From positions 1 to 41,930 of the forward strand of contig DDTB01000030.1 of assembly GCA_002343985.1 (NCBI GenBank): DNA of 41,930 bases. The letters are read 5' to 3'. The position numbers and the translations under genes were made by a program. Position 1 is the first letter of the stretch, and the number at the start of each line of letters is the position of its first letter. Under the pieces are notes generated by a model that ran no database searches, had not been told where the DNA came from, and was given only the letters and a program-made list of their open reading frames with translations. The stretch is from Chitinophagaceae bacterium UBA2375. Its GTDB lineage: Bacteria; Bacteroidota; Bacteroidia; Chitinophagales; Chitinophagaceae. Of the stretch, positions 8,489 to 17,069 are shown piece after piece.

Positions 8489-9406
8489 ATGAAACTGTTT
8501 ACCATACATAAGGCCATCCTACTGCTCCATTTTATTTTCATTTTAGGGCACAAAACCATGCAGGCTCAAAATGGCATGATTGTCTTTCAATCTGATTTCG
8601 GATTGAAAGACGGCGCCGTATCCGCTATGAAAGGTGTAGCCATGGGCGTGGACGAGAATCTGCGTTTATTTGACCTCACACATGAAATACCGGCGTATAA
8701 GATCTGGGATGCGGCATACAGGTTGGAACAAACCGTTCCGTACTGGCCTGCAGGCACTGTTTTTGTATCTGTAGTTGACCCGGGTGTTGGTACCGATAGG
8801 CCATCGGTGGTCATGAAAACAAAAACAGGGCATTTTATTGTAACGCCCGACAACGGCACACTCACGCTTATAGCCGAATCGCTTGGCATCGACAGCTTAC
8901 GCCAAATAGATGAATCCATCAACAGAAGGCAGGGTTCCGCGGCATCCTATACATTTCATGGGCGTGATGTGTATGCCTACACAGCGGCAAGGCTCGCTTC
9001 CGGCAAGATTTCATTTAGCGGCGTTGGCCCGTTTCGGGCCCCAAAAGTATATACCCTGCCTTATCAGAAAGCCTTGATACAGGATGGCATCATCAAAGGT
9101 TTTATTCCAATCATTGATGTGCAATACGGTAACGTATGGACGAACATTCCTTCAACCATGCTTGAACAGGCCGGAATCAAACAAAATTCATTGATCGAAG
9201 CCAGCATTTTTAACAAGGGAAAGCGCGTCATAAAAGAGCAAATGACATATGGGAACACTTTTGGTTCAGTAAGCCCCGGGCAACCCATTGCTTACCTGAA
9301 CAGCCTGTTGAACTTGTCGTTGGCCATTAACGAAGGTGATTTTGCGAAAAAACATGGCATAGCTAACGGTAACGAATGGACGATAGAAATAAAACCAGTA
9401 AAGTAA
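8489..9406 (+). CDS. Exported SAM hydroxide adenosyltransferase (SAM hydrolase, DUF62 family)
   Basis: A 305-aa member of the SAM chlorinase/fluorinase/hydroxide adenosyltransferase family, which splits S-adenosylmethionine into adenosine and methionine using water. N-terminal SDFGLKDGAVSAMKG and VSVVDPGVGTDR are family signatures. The Asp and Arg of DPGVGTDR lie seven residues apart and FHGRDVYAY supplies a His. This matches the Asp-Arg-His triad of the hydroxide (not halide) enzymes. Unusually, a basic and very hydrophobic N-terminus (MKLFTIHKAILLLHFIFILG) ending in TMQAQ looks like a signal peptide. The longer upstream frame overlaps the TonB gene and its terminator, so ATG at 8489 is chosen. 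Family assignment is firm; export is inferred. Confidence 0.88.
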   Translation: MKLFTIHKAILLLHFIFILGHKTMQAQNGMIVFQSDFGLKDGAVSAMKGVAMGVDENLRLFDLTHEIPAYKIWDAAYRLEQTVPYWPAGTVFVSVVDPGVGTDRPSVVMKTKTGHFIVTPDNGTLTLIAESLGIDSLRQIDESINRRQGSAASYTFHGRDVYAYTAARLASGKISFSGVGPFRAPKVYTLPYQKALIQDGIIKGFIPIIDVQYGNVWTNIPSTMLEQAGIKQNSLIEASIFNKGKRVIKEQMTYGNTFGSVSPGQPIAYLNSLLNLSLAINEGDFAKKHGIANGNEWTIEIKPVK

Positions 9407-9409
9407 CTG

Positions 9410-10039
9410 TTACCCGTTGGCAAGTACCCATGTCAACGCGAAACCGGGGAATAACAAGCCATGTAATGGCAAATGCCTGGGCGCATCCTTCTTCAAAACC
9501 GCGTCAGCTTTGTAATAACCATTAACATGATGCAGTTCCTTTAACTGAAGATGTTGGCGGAAATCAATACCAGAACCTGCATTCCATTTAAACATGGACT
9601 CCTTCATACTCCAGGCCATGGTAAGCGCCTGCATCCGGCTGCAGGGCCATTGATCCAGCAGCAGGGACTCATGATTGCTTAAAAATTTATGTTGCAATGA
9701 CTGGATACGCGGCCCGATCAATTCCACATCCACACCTGCGCGGAACTTCCGGCTAACCAGTGCCGCCGCAAAATCCCCGCCATGCGACACAGAAAAATGG
9801 AAAGGGCCGCCCGGCAAAAAAGGCCTCCGGGTATCGGCCAGCATCACGAGGTCAATCGGGAAATCAGGGAACAGTTCCAGCAGCAGGTAACGGCCGGCCA
9901 GGTGCTGGATGCGTTTATGCGGATGGCTGATTTGCCTGATCGGAGCCACTTTTTGCAAAAAGAAATCTTCAGCTTCGCTGATTTGCCAAACGCCGAGACG
10001 GCATTCATCGTTGATATCTTGTTGATAAACCAATGGCAT
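9410..10039 (-). CDS. 4'-phosphopantetheinyl transferase superfamily protein
   Basis: A 209-aa Sfp-type phosphopantetheinyl transferase, which activates acyl or peptidyl carrier proteins by attaching the 4'-phosphopantetheine arm of CoA. The defining motifs are present: FHFSVSHGGD, the metal-binding GVDVELI, and AWSMKESMFKW, the WxxKE-type motif with Ser-Met where Cys-Lys or Thr-Lys is more common. The length suits the Sfp/Gsp subfamily rather than AcpS. It is convergent with the SAM hydrolase gene (3 bp between stops) and divergent from dcd. No polyketide or non-ribosomal peptide genes are nearby, so the carrier target is unknown. Confidence 0.88.
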   Translation of the reverse strand: MPLVYQQDINDECRLGVWQISEAEDFFLQKVAPIRQISHPHKRIQHLAGRYLLLELFPDFPIDLVMLADTRRPFLPGGPFHFSVSHGGDFAAALVSRKFRAGVDVELIGPRIQSLQHKFLSNHESLLLDQWPCSRMQALTMAWSMKESMFKWNAGSGIDFRQHLQLKELHHVNGYYKADAVLKKDAPRHLPLHGLLFPGFALTWVLANG

Positions 10040-10112
10040 AGCTGAAAGGCGTTCAAGTCTGGAAAAAAGGAAAATGATATTTTTACAAATTAACGAATAA
10101 CAAAGATTACCT

Positions 10113-10649
10113 ATGATATTAAGTGATAAAAGGATCCTCGAGGAAATGCAGAAGGGAACGATCCTGATACAACCATATGACCGCGATTGCCTGGGCAGTA
10201 ATAGTTACGATGTGCATCTTGGAAAATACCTGGCCACATATGTTGATGCTGAACTCGACGCGAAAAAACACAATACCATACGCCACTTTGAAATCCCGGA
10301 TGAAGGCATTGTGCTGATGCCGCACGTATTCTATCTCGGTGTTACGGAAGAATATACAGAAACCCATGCCCATGTGCCCTTCCTCGAAGGCAAATCGTCA
10401 ACCGGCCGCCTTGGTATTGATATCCATGCCACTGCCGGCAAAGGCGATGTTGGCTTTTGCGGCAACTGGACGCTGGAGATTTCCGTTAAACAACCGGTGA
10501 GGGTGTATAAAGGCATGCCCATCGGGCAATTGATTTATTTCCCGGTTGAAGGTGAGATTGAAGTGAAATACAACGCGAAAAAGAATGCCAAATACAGCGG
10601 GCAACCTAATATGCCCGTGGAAAGCATGATGTGGAAGAATAGCTTTTAA
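10113..10649 (+). CDS. dcd: dCTP deaminase
   Basis: A 178-aa dCTP deaminase, which converts dCTP to dUTP in thymidylate synthesis. The N-terminus MILSDKRI, the GSNSYDVHLG motif, the substrate-binding GKSSTGRLGI loop and the catalytic region GDVGFCGNWTLEISV (general-base Glu122) are all typical. Length and start match the family. The protein normally works as a homotrimer in the cytoplasm. It is a single-gene unit, divergent from the phosphopantetheinyl transferase and convergent with DUF3810. Confidence 0.95.
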   Translation: MILSDKRILEEMQKGTILIQPYDRDCLGSNSYDVHLGKYLATYVDAELDAKKHNTIRHFEIPDEGIVLMPHVFYLGVTEEYTETHAHVPFLEGKSSTGRLGIDIHATAGKGDVGFCGNWTLEISVKQPVRVYKGMPIGQLIYFPVEGEIEVKYNAKKNAKYSGQPNMPVESMMWKNSF

Positions 10650-10676
10650 CTAATCACGGTGTAGGATAAACGAAAT

Positions 10677-11756
10677 TTACAAATTGCCAAACTTTTTCCT
10701 GTAAGCAACCAGGTAGGCCGTTACTTCATCGTAACTGAAAATGCCTTTGGGTTGCTGGTTGCCTTCAAGGTATTTTCCATAAGCCCAACGGATCAGTGGC
10801 TCAATGGGATTGCGGTGTTTCCTGCTAAACCGAACCCATTCAGCAATATCATTTTTTACATCACGGCTCATATCACGCCTCACCAATTCCGCGGCAATTG
10901 AATCCAGCGCGTACAAACTCCTGTTTGCATACGTAAACAGGTCGAGATAAGCAGAGTACCTGAACGATGGATCAGGTGACGCACGGGCAGCCAGGAACCC
11001 AACAAAATTGGCTTCGTTTTCTCGGGCATAACCCAATTGATGAGCCACTTCATGGCAGGCAATAAATGGCTGTAGAAAATCAGGGACCGTGGTATTCACC
11101 TGTGCCTCGCCGGTGAAAGGGTTATAATAGCCAGTGAATCCAGCATAATTCCCAAACCACCCCCAAAAAGAGGATTTTATGGAAGGGTTTTGGTAGCCCA
11201 GGAAAGGGTATTTTTTTTGTAAGGCCTGGTAGGTGACCGATACGTGCTCAAACATCTCTTTTTTTGATTTTTTCCGGTTCCCGGATACTGCCATCGCAGC
11301 CCGGTTATGGTTCATGCTATCCAACAGCACGCAATTCAGGTCTTTCAGTTCTTCAACCGTGTAATCCCGTACGGTAATGCCCAATTGGCCTGCAGCGCCC
11401 GTACGGTTATAATTGACGCCCCAAAAAAGGTTAAAAACAATATATACTATCGCGAGCCTGCTTAACCAAATCCAATACCAACGCGCCTCGCTTGTCTCCT
11501 TTTCCTTTTTCCGGAACAACCGGAACAATTTTTTCATGAGGGCATATAAAAGCCATCCAATCAACATAGCATAAAAAATATCCCCAATACTAAATGGAAC
11601 AAAACCTGTTATTTGGCGCAAAAAACTGCCAAAAAGGGGGTAAAATTGTGTGGAATACCCCGATTCCACCCTTTCCGGGTTTCTGGCATATATGTGAATG
11701 AGGATGCAAATCCCGGTTAATGTCAGGGCCCTGACCGGGGCAGACGGATATCTCAT
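10677..11756 (-). CDS. DUF3810 membrane protein with zinc-protease-like HExxH
   Basis: A 359-aa member of DUF3810, a family common in Bacteroidota and Firmicutes with no settled function. The N-terminal third has three hydrophobic segments (about 10-25, 55-75 and 100-118). The remainder is a soluble domain with CHEVAHQLGYARENEANFVGF: an HExxH motif plus a downstream Glu, as in zinc metallopeptidases. Proteolytic activity is an inference from the motif only. I chose ATG at 11756 because the N-terminus MRYPSAPVRALTLTG leads straight into the first membrane segment; the frame is open to ATG 11831, adding 25 unconvincing residues. It is divergent from yceD. Confidence 0.82.
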   Translation of the reverse strand: MRYPSAPVRALTLTGICILIHIYARNPERVESGYSTQFYPLFGSFLRQITGFVPFSIGDIFYAMLIGWLLYALMKKLFRLFRKKEKETSEARWYWIWLSRLAIVYIVFNLFWGVNYNRTGAAGQLGITVRDYTVEELKDLNCVLLDSMNHNRAAMAVSGNRKKSKKEMFEHVSVTYQALQKKYPFLGYQNPSIKSSFWGWFGNYAGFTGYYNPFTGEAQVNTTVPDFLQPFIACHEVAHQLGYARENEANFVGFLAARASPDPSFRYSAYLDLFTYANRSLYALDSIAAELVRRDMSRDVKNDIAEWVRFSRKHRNPIEPLIRWAYGKYLEGNQQPKGIFSYDEVTAYLVAYRKKFGNL

Positions 11757-11841
11757 GGGCCTAAAATTAAGGAAAGCGGGCCCCATACCATGAAACTGCT
11801 GAAAAATGCAGCCCAGCCCGTGAAAAATCATAAAAAAATAC

Positions 11842-11849
11842 TACCTTTG
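11842..11849 (+). promoter_or_regulatory. -7 box for yceD-rpmF-plsX
   Basis: TACCTTTG is an exact TAnnTTTG match ending 22 nt before the yceD ATG. Confidence 0.6.
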
Positions 11850-11871
11850 CCCTCCTTTTAAACTGAACGCC

Positions 11872-12414
11872 ATGGCGAACAAACGTCAATTTGAAATTCC
11901 GTTTGTCGGATTAAAGCCTGGCAATCATCAGTTTGAATACGATCTGGACGATAAGTTCTTTGTTGAAAAAGGGGCCATTGACTTTGCCAACGCCAAGGCC
12001 CATGTGAAGCTCAACCTCGAAAAACACAGTGGTTTTATGCTGCTGAAGTTTGAAGTCGGGGGCCAGGCGGAAGTAACCTGCGACCGTTGCGGGAACCCGC
12101 TCAAACTGGACCTTTGGGATGAATTTAACATGCTGGTAAAGCTGGTGGAAAACCCGGAGGAAATGAATGAAACCGAGGAAGACCCGGATGTGGTGTACAT
12201 CTCAAGGCATGAAAGCCATATTGATGTATCAGACTGGATCTATGATTTCGTGATGCTCAGCGTGCCAATGCAGCGCATGTGCAGCGAATCGGAAATGGGT
12301 GGCCCTCAATGCAACCTCGAAGTGTTGCAAAAATTGAAGGAAATGGAAGCCAGGGCACAGGAACAAAACGCCCAGGCTTTGTGGAAAGGGCTTGATAAAT
12401 TCAAGGAAAATTAA
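11872..12414 (+). CDS. yceD: YceD/DUF177 family protein
   Basis: A 180-aa DUF177 protein. The YceD family is linked to 23S rRNA or large-subunit metabolism and nearly always lies upstream of rpmF. The signature CDRCGNPLKLDL (CxxC) is present near residue 71, and a second cysteine-containing stretch, MCSESEMGGPQC, near residue 137 replaces the usual DPRW-type motif. It is the first gene of yceD-rpmF-plsX, 50 bp before rpmF. The start is fixed by the -7 box 22 nt upstream. Confidence 0.9.
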   Translation: MANKRQFEIPFVGLKPGNHQFEYDLDDKFFVEKGAIDFANAKAHVKLNLEKHSGFMLLKFEVGGQAEVTCDRCGNPLKLDLWDEFNMLVKLVENPEEMNETEEDPDVVYISRHESHIDVSDWIYDFVMLSVPMQRMCSESEMGGPQCNLEVLQKLKEMEARAQEQNAQALWKGLDKFKEN

Positions 12415-12464
12415 ACAATCGGCTATTTGGCCGCAACAAATTATAACAATTAAATACTGATCAT

Positions 12465-12659
12465 ATGCCAAATCCCAAAAGGCGCCACTCCCAGCAGCGC
12501 AGCGCGAAAAGAAGGACGCATTACAAAGCCACCGCGGCGACATTGAGCACTGACGCGGCTACAGGAGAAATCCACGTACGCCACAGGGCCCATGTCAGCG
12601 AAGGTAAATTATACTATAAAGGCAAACTGGTTGCTGAAAAAGCGCCATTGAAAGCCTAG
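12465..12659 (+). CDS. rpmF: 50S ribosomal protein L32
   Basis: A 64-aa basic protein beginning MPNPKRRHSQQRSAKRRTHY, the classic L32 N-terminus, with VRHRAHVSEGKLYYKGKLV following. It lacks the CxxC zinc pair of some L32 variants, a common state. It is part of the large ribosomal subunit. Order (yceD before, plsX after) is the conserved bacterial arrangement. Confidence 0.96.
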   Translation: MPNPKRRHSQQRSAKRRTHYKATAATLSTDAATGEIHVRHRAHVSEGKLYYKGKLVAEKAPLKA

Positions 12660-12749
12660 TATTATTCCGGAAAATTCAGGATTCCAAGATCCAGGATCGC
12701 TTGACGGTTCGGGTTTTGGAATTTTTCATTTTTCAATCTCAACCTGTCT

Positions 12750-13691
12750 ATGATACATATCGGGCTTGATGCAATGGGCGGTGACTTTGCTCCCCTGGAA
12801 GCCATCCGGGGCGCGGAAGATTTTTTGCGCGAAAATCATGCTGATATTTGTCTGCACCTGATAGGTGATGAAGTTGCCATCAAAAACCATTTGACTGCGC
12901 ATCCATTACCCGAAAACCGTTACCGCGTCATCCATGCGCCCCAGGTGATTGAAATGCACGAACACCCTACCCGTGCTCTGAAAGAAAAACCCCAATCATC
13001 CATATCCATAGGTTTCCAACTCCTCGCCGGCGGAAAAATTGATGCCTTCATCAGTGCTGGAAACACAGGAGCAATGATGGTTGGCGCTTTGTACAGCATT
13101 AAATCCATTGAAGGTATCGCCAGGCCTACGATTGGTGCCTACATGCCCCGTGAAAACGGTTCATTGGGCTTGTTGGTCGACGTTGGACTGAACTCTGATT
13201 GCAAACCCGAAAACCTGAACCAGTTCGCGATACTGGGATCACTCTTCGCCAGGCATATCCTGAATATTGAAAACCCGAAAGTGGGTTTACTGAATATCGG
13301 CGAAGAAGAAGGAAAAGGAAATTTACTCGCGCAAGCCGCTTTCCCATTATTAAAAGAGAACAGCCAAATTAATTTTATTGGCAATATCGAAGGACGCGAT
13401 GTGCTGCTGGATAAATCGGATGTGATCGTCTGTGATGGCTTCACGGGTAACGTGGTGCTTAAATTCGCGGAAAGCATTTACGACATTGTGAGCCGCCGGA
13501 ATATAAAGGATGAACATTTTGACAGGTTCAATTTTGAATCTTATGGCGGTGTGCCGGTTTTGGGTGTGTCGAAACCCGTGATCATTGGCCATGGCATCTC
13601 CCATGCCACCGCGTTTAAAAATATGATACGCATTGCAGGACGTATGATCGAAACCGACCTGACCGGCAAAATCCGCGAAAGCTTGTCCTGA
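12750..13691 (+). CDS. plsX: Phosphate acyltransferase PlsX
   Basis: A 313-aa PlsX, which makes acyl-phosphate from acyl-ACP for the first step of phospholipid synthesis. Typical stretches are IGLDAMGGDFAP at the start, EMHEHPTRALKEK, SAGNTGAMMVGALYSI, NIGEEEGKGN, DGFTGNVVLKF and the C-terminal GHGISHATAFKNMI. The enzyme is a peripheral cytoplasmic dimer. It lies 90 bp after rpmF, probably co-transcribed. fabH, which follows plsX in many bacteria, is absent; a TonB receptor gene comes next. Confidence 0.96.
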   Translation: MIHIGLDAMGGDFAPLEAIRGAEDFLRENHADICLHLIGDEVAIKNHLTAHPLPENRYRVIHAPQVIEMHEHPTRALKEKPQSSISIGFQLLAGGKIDAFISAGNTGAMMVGALYSIKSIEGIARPTIGAYMPRENGSLGLLVDVGLNSDCKPENLNQFAILGSLFARHILNIENPKVGLLNIGEEEGKGNLLAQAAFPLLKENSQINFIGNIEGRDVLLDKSDVIVCDGFTGNVVLKFAESIYDIVSRRNIKDEHFDRFNFESYGGVPVLGVSKPVIIGHGISHATAFKNMIRIAGRMIETDLTGKIRESLS

Positions 13692-13777
13692 TCCTTCCTG
13701 ATTAGGTTTTTCTCATCCCGTAACTTTTTTTCCCGATCCAGATTTCCTGTTCAGCCTGTCTGCCTGAGTTTTGCGGC

Positions 13778-16027
13778 ATGAAAAAATCCCGCATCATCTG
13801 CTTTGCCGGCCTACTCATTGCCGGATCAATTTCTTCCATATACACTAAAGCTCAAAATAGTTCCGACAGCAGCCAGCCCAAACATATCTACCTGAAAGAA
13901 ATCACCCTGGTGGGTAAGAACAGCCGGATGGATATACACCAGATGCCTGAAATTGTAGGCACCAGTATTTTTGCCGGAAAGAAAAATTCACTCATTGTCA
14001 TTGATAACCTGAACGCGAATATCGTTACCAATAATATGCGCCAGGTGATGGCGAAAATTCCGGGTATCCATAGCTGGGAAAGCGATGGAAGCGGCATCCA
14101 GATTGGTGTTGCCGCACGCGGACTGAGCCCCAACCGCAGTTGGGAATTCAATGTGCGCCAAAACGGCTATGATATTTCATCCGACCCATTCGGTTACCCT
14201 GAAGCGTATTATACGCCACAGTTGCAAGCTGTGCAAAGGTTGCAAGTGGTGCGTGGCGCCGGTGCATTGCAATATGGGCCACAGTTTGGCGGCATGCTGA
14301 ATTTTATTTTGCGTGATGGCAGCGATATCCAAAAGCCCCTCGAACTGGAATCACAAAATACAGCCGGAAGCTTTGGGCTCTTCAATAGCTACACCGCGCT
14401 CGGAGGTAAATCAAAAAACCTTCACTACTATGCTTTTTACGACCATAGAAATGCGGACGGATGGCGCGAAAACAGCCGATACCGTGTCAACACAGGATTT
14501 GCCACGGTGAATTACCAGCTCAACCCCAAACTGAAACTGGGTGTAGAAGTCATGCGCTGGAACATGCGCAGCCAGCAACCCGGCGGACTTACCGATAAAC
14601 AGTTTCAAGAAGATGCACAAAAAAGTTACAGGTCGAGGAACTGGTTTGATATCGACTGGAATACGATCGCTGTAACCGCACTTTACCAAATCAGTGAAAA
14701 GCAGACCTTAGATTTTAAGGCATTTCATTTAACGGGCGACAGGAACAGTGTGGGCTTTATGAAAAGCATCCTCCTCCCCGATTCCATCAACCTTGCAACC
14801 GGAACATTCAATAACAGGCAACTGGATATTGACCGTTACCGCAACTGGGGTGCGGAAGCCAGGTACCTGGTTGAGTATAAGACAGGCCGCCAAACTTCTC
14901 ATTTATCAGCCGGCATCCGCTATTTCAAAGGGGAAACAGAAAGGCTGAGGAACGGTGTGGGCAGTACAGGTTCGGATTACAACATGTCGGCCAATAAAGC
15001 ATATCCAACAGACCTGGCACTCGTATCCGACAATCTCGCATTTTTCGCGGAAAACCTGTTCAGGATTACCGATAAGTTGGTTGTGGTACCCGGGTTCCGT
15101 GTGGAACACCTGAAAACCAGTGCTGATGGGAGGTTGGGATTTAACCCCGATAATTCCGAAATCCGAATCAACCGCGAAAGCCGGACAAGGAACTTCATGT
15201 TATTTGGTATTGGAGCGGAATACCATACCAGTAAGACAACGGAAATTTATGCCAATGCCACTCAGTCGTACAGGCCCATGCTATTTTCTGACCTGACGGC
15301 TTCTCCTACCACTGATGTGATCGACCCGGATTTATCTGATTCAAAAGGATACAGCCTGGAAGCGGGTTTCAGGGGTAAATGGAAAAATTACCTGCAGTTC
15401 GATGCCGGTATTTTCTGGTTGCAATACAATAACCGCATCGGCAGCATCACACAATTAAGGCCCGACGGCAGCAGTTATTTATACAGGACCAATGTAGCTG
15501 ACAGCCGGAGCCGGGGCATAGAAACCATGGTTGAGTTCAACCCCGTTCTGGCCTGGGCTAAAAAGAGCCGCTATGGCAGCGTAAGCATATTCGCTTCTTA
15601 TGCGTATACAGATGCCCGTTATGAAGATTTTCTTGTGATCAGCAAGCAGGGAAACGACCTGGTGGAAACGAACCTGAAAAACAACCGCGTGGAAAACGCG
15701 CCTGAACACATCATACGTACCGGGTTGACCTATTATCTGAAAAGTTTTTCACTCACTACCCAGGTCAGCCATACCAGTAAAATGTTTACAGATGCCAACA
15801 ATACCGCCACGCCTTCGGCAAACGGACAAAACGGATTGATACCGGCTTTTACGGTTGTAGATATTTCAGGAACCTACCGGATAAAAGATAAATACACGTT
15901 CCGTGCAGGTATAAATAACGTAGGGGATAAGAGGTATTTTACGAGGAGAGCGGGGGGATATCCGGGGCCAGGATTATTACCAGCCGATGCCAGGAACTTT
16001 TATGTTACAGCAGGTATTCGGATTTAA
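13778..16027 (+). CDS. FecA-like TonB-dependent outer-membrane receptor
   Basis: A 749-aa TonB receptor resembling the ferric-dicitrate (FecA/COG4772) group. It has a signal peptide ending near residue 25, then a plug with IVGTSIFAGKKNSLIVIDNL, VAARGLSPNRSWEFNVRQNG, LQVVRGAGALQYGPQFGGML, and a barrel ending YVTAGIRI. It has neither a CarboxypepD_reg-like N-domain nor a signalling STN domain, unlike FecA itself, so sigma/anti-sigma regulation is unlikely. Iron-chelate import is the probable role, inferred from family. It stands alone on the plus strand after plsX; its stop abuts the stop of the small convergent gene. Confidence 0.88.
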   Translation: MKKSRIICFAGLLIAGSISSIYTKAQNSSDSSQPKHIYLKEITLVGKNSRMDIHQMPEIVGTSIFAGKKNSLIVIDNLNANIVTNNMRQVMAKIPGIHSWESDGSGIQIGVAARGLSPNRSWEFNVRQNGYDISSDPFGYPEAYYTPQLQAVQRLQVVRGAGALQYGPQFGGMLNFILRDGSDIQKPLELESQNTAGSFGLFNSYTALGGKSKNLHYYAFYDHRNADGWRENSRYRVNTGFATVNYQLNPKLKLGVEVMRWNMRSQQPGGLTDKQFQEDAQKSYRSRNWFDIDWNTIAVTALYQISEKQTLDFKAFHLTGDRNSVGFMKSILLPDSINLATGTFNNRQLDIDRYRNWGAEARYLVEYKTGRQTSHLSAGIRYFKGETERLRNGVGSTGSDYNMSANKAYPTDLALVSDNLAFFAENLFRITDKLVVVPGFRVEHLKTSADGRLGFNPDNSEIRINRESRTRNFMLFGIGAEYHTSKTTEIYANATQSYRPMLFSDLTASPTTDVIDPDLSDSKGYSLEAGFRGKWKNYLQFDAGIFWLQYNNRIGSITQLRPDGSSYLYRTNVADSRSRGIETMVEFNPVLAWAKKSRYGSVSIFASYAYTDARYEDFLVISKQGNDLVETNLKNNRVENAPEHIIRTGLTYYLKSFSLTTQVSHTSKMFTDANNTATPSANGQNGLIPAFTVVDISGTYRIKDKYTFRAGINNVGDKRYFTRRAGGYPGPGLLPADARNFYVTAGIRI

Positions 16028-16234
16028 TTACTGCCCGATTTTAAACAAAGCATTCAAAACCCAATGCCTGCCGTCAACCTGTTTGTCGGTAGGCTTTGCT
16101 TTAGGCTGTACGGCCCCGGTAATCTTTTTTTGTTTGGGCTGTACCTTTTTGCCCGGTGCGGTCAGGCTGACAGCCTGTGCCGCGAGGTTACACAGCAACA
16201 ACATCATAAACAGCCAATTCATCTCTTTCTTCAT
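16028..16234 (-). CDS. Small secreted protein, unknown function
   Basis: I do not recognise this 68-aa protein. It has a textbook signal peptide (MKKEMNWLFMMLLLCNLAAQA) and a short basic mature part rich in Lys, Pro and Gln (GKKVQPKQKK, QPKAKPTDKQ). It ends directly against the stop of the FecA-like gene (no bases between). In its favour are an exact -7 box at 16254-16261 and, about 32 bp further upstream, a palindrome that recurs before the nearby sensor kinase gene. It could be a small periplasmic effector of that two-component system; this is inference. Confidence 0.6.
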   Translation of the reverse strand: MKKEMNWLFMMLLLCNLAAQAVSLTAPGKKVQPKQKKITGAVQPKAKPTDKQVDGRHWVLNALFKIGQ

Positions 16235-16253
16235 AACACAGTTTTTAATATCC

Positions 16254-16300
16254 CAAAACTATTTTTATTTCCAGTTACATACAATCACATAAATATGTGA
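16254..16300 (-). promoter_or_regulatory. Promoter of the small secreted protein with palindrome TCACATA-AA-TATGTGA
   Basis: The minus strand has TAGTTTTG (16261 to 16254), an exact -7 match. The 16-bp palindrome at 16285-16300 has perfect 7-bp arms and is centred 31.5 bp upstream of the -7 box, a position suited to an activator. A near-identical palindrome lies at 21343-21356 before the sensor kinase gene. Confidence 0.55.
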
Positions 16301-16348
16301 AAATTGCCAGACCCGCGAAAGTTGTGCAACTATTTGTTAATGAACAAC

Positions 16349-16981
16349 TTACACAATCTTATCCTTAAAAGCCTTGGCAACGGCTTCACTCTTGCTGTTG
16401 ACATGCAGTTTCTCATAAATCTTCTTGATATGGCTCCTTACGGTATCTATGGAAATAAACATTTCGCTGGCAATCATTTTATAACTGTAGCCATCCACCA
16501 GTAATTGCAGTACATGTTTTTCCCTTTCAGACAGGTTATAATCCTCCCCTTTTTCATTGTTCATGGAAGAGAACATCTTTAATACCTGTGTGGCAACGGA
16601 AGCTGTCATAGGCGCGCCGCCTGTCTGTGCTTCTGCAATATATTCAAGTAGCCTTGCCGGCGGGGTCTTTTTAAGGATATACCCATTGGCGCCATGGCTG
16701 ATGGCCTGGAAGATATTCTTATTGTCGTCAAATACTGTTAGCATCAGGATTTTAACATCAGTATTCACTTCACGGATTTTCTTTAAGCCTTCAATGCCAT
16801 TGACACCCGGCATGTCAATATCCATCAAAACCACATCAGGTTTAAATGCCTGCACCTCGTCCACCACGTTATTGCAATTAGGGTATGATGCCAAAACATC
16901 AAACCCATCCGATCCATTGATCAACATGGTTAATCCCTCACGGAGTTGCGGGTTATCTTCATAAATCAAAATTTTTATCAT
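16349..16981 (-). CDS. LuxR/NarL-family response regulator
   Basis: A 210-aa response regulator. The receiver domain (1-120) has the acidic pocket (YEDN), phospho-acceptor Asp54 in DVVLMDIDMPG, and the conserved Lys in YILKKTPP. The DNA-binding domain (about 146-205) reads LSEREKHVLQLLVDGYSYKMIASEMFISIDTVRSHIKKIYEKL, a LuxR-type helix-turn-helix; the quoted motif is split here into LSEREKHVLQLL and IDTVRSHIKKIYEKL. Its partner is most likely the HisKA_3 kinase at 18189-21290, separated by one acyltransferase gene. It has its own exact -7 box (17016-17023), so it can be expressed apart from the kinase. Confidence 0.93.
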   Translation of the reverse strand: MIKILIYEDNPQLREGLTMLINGSDGFDVLASYPNCNNVVDEVQAFKPDVVLMDIDMPGVNGIEGLKKIREVNTDVKILMLTVFDDNKNIFQAISHGANGYILKKTPPARLLEYIAEAQTGGAPMTASVATQVLKMFSSMNNEKGEDYNLSEREKHVLQLLVDGYSYKMIASEMFISIDTVRSHIKKIYEKLHVNSKSEAVAKAFKDKIV

Positions 16982-17015
16982 GACATATTATTATTAGAGG
17001 TGATCAATGATGAAA

Positions 17016-17023
17016 CAAAGATA
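17016..17023 (-). promoter_or_regulatory. -7 box for the response regulator
   Basis: The minus strand reads TATCTTTG, an exact TAnnTTTG match, ending 34 nt before the ATG at 16981, in the 88-bp gap after the acyltransferase gene. Confidence 0.5.
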
Positions 17024-17069
17024 ATGCTTGCCCAACCGCAAATCAATCGCATAAACATGTTACCAGCGG

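Noticed and set aside
10198..10208. GTAAT-A-GTTAC resembling the sulfur operator
   Set aside because: Arm spacing is wrong (1 nt rather than 4) and it lies inside the dcd coding sequence.
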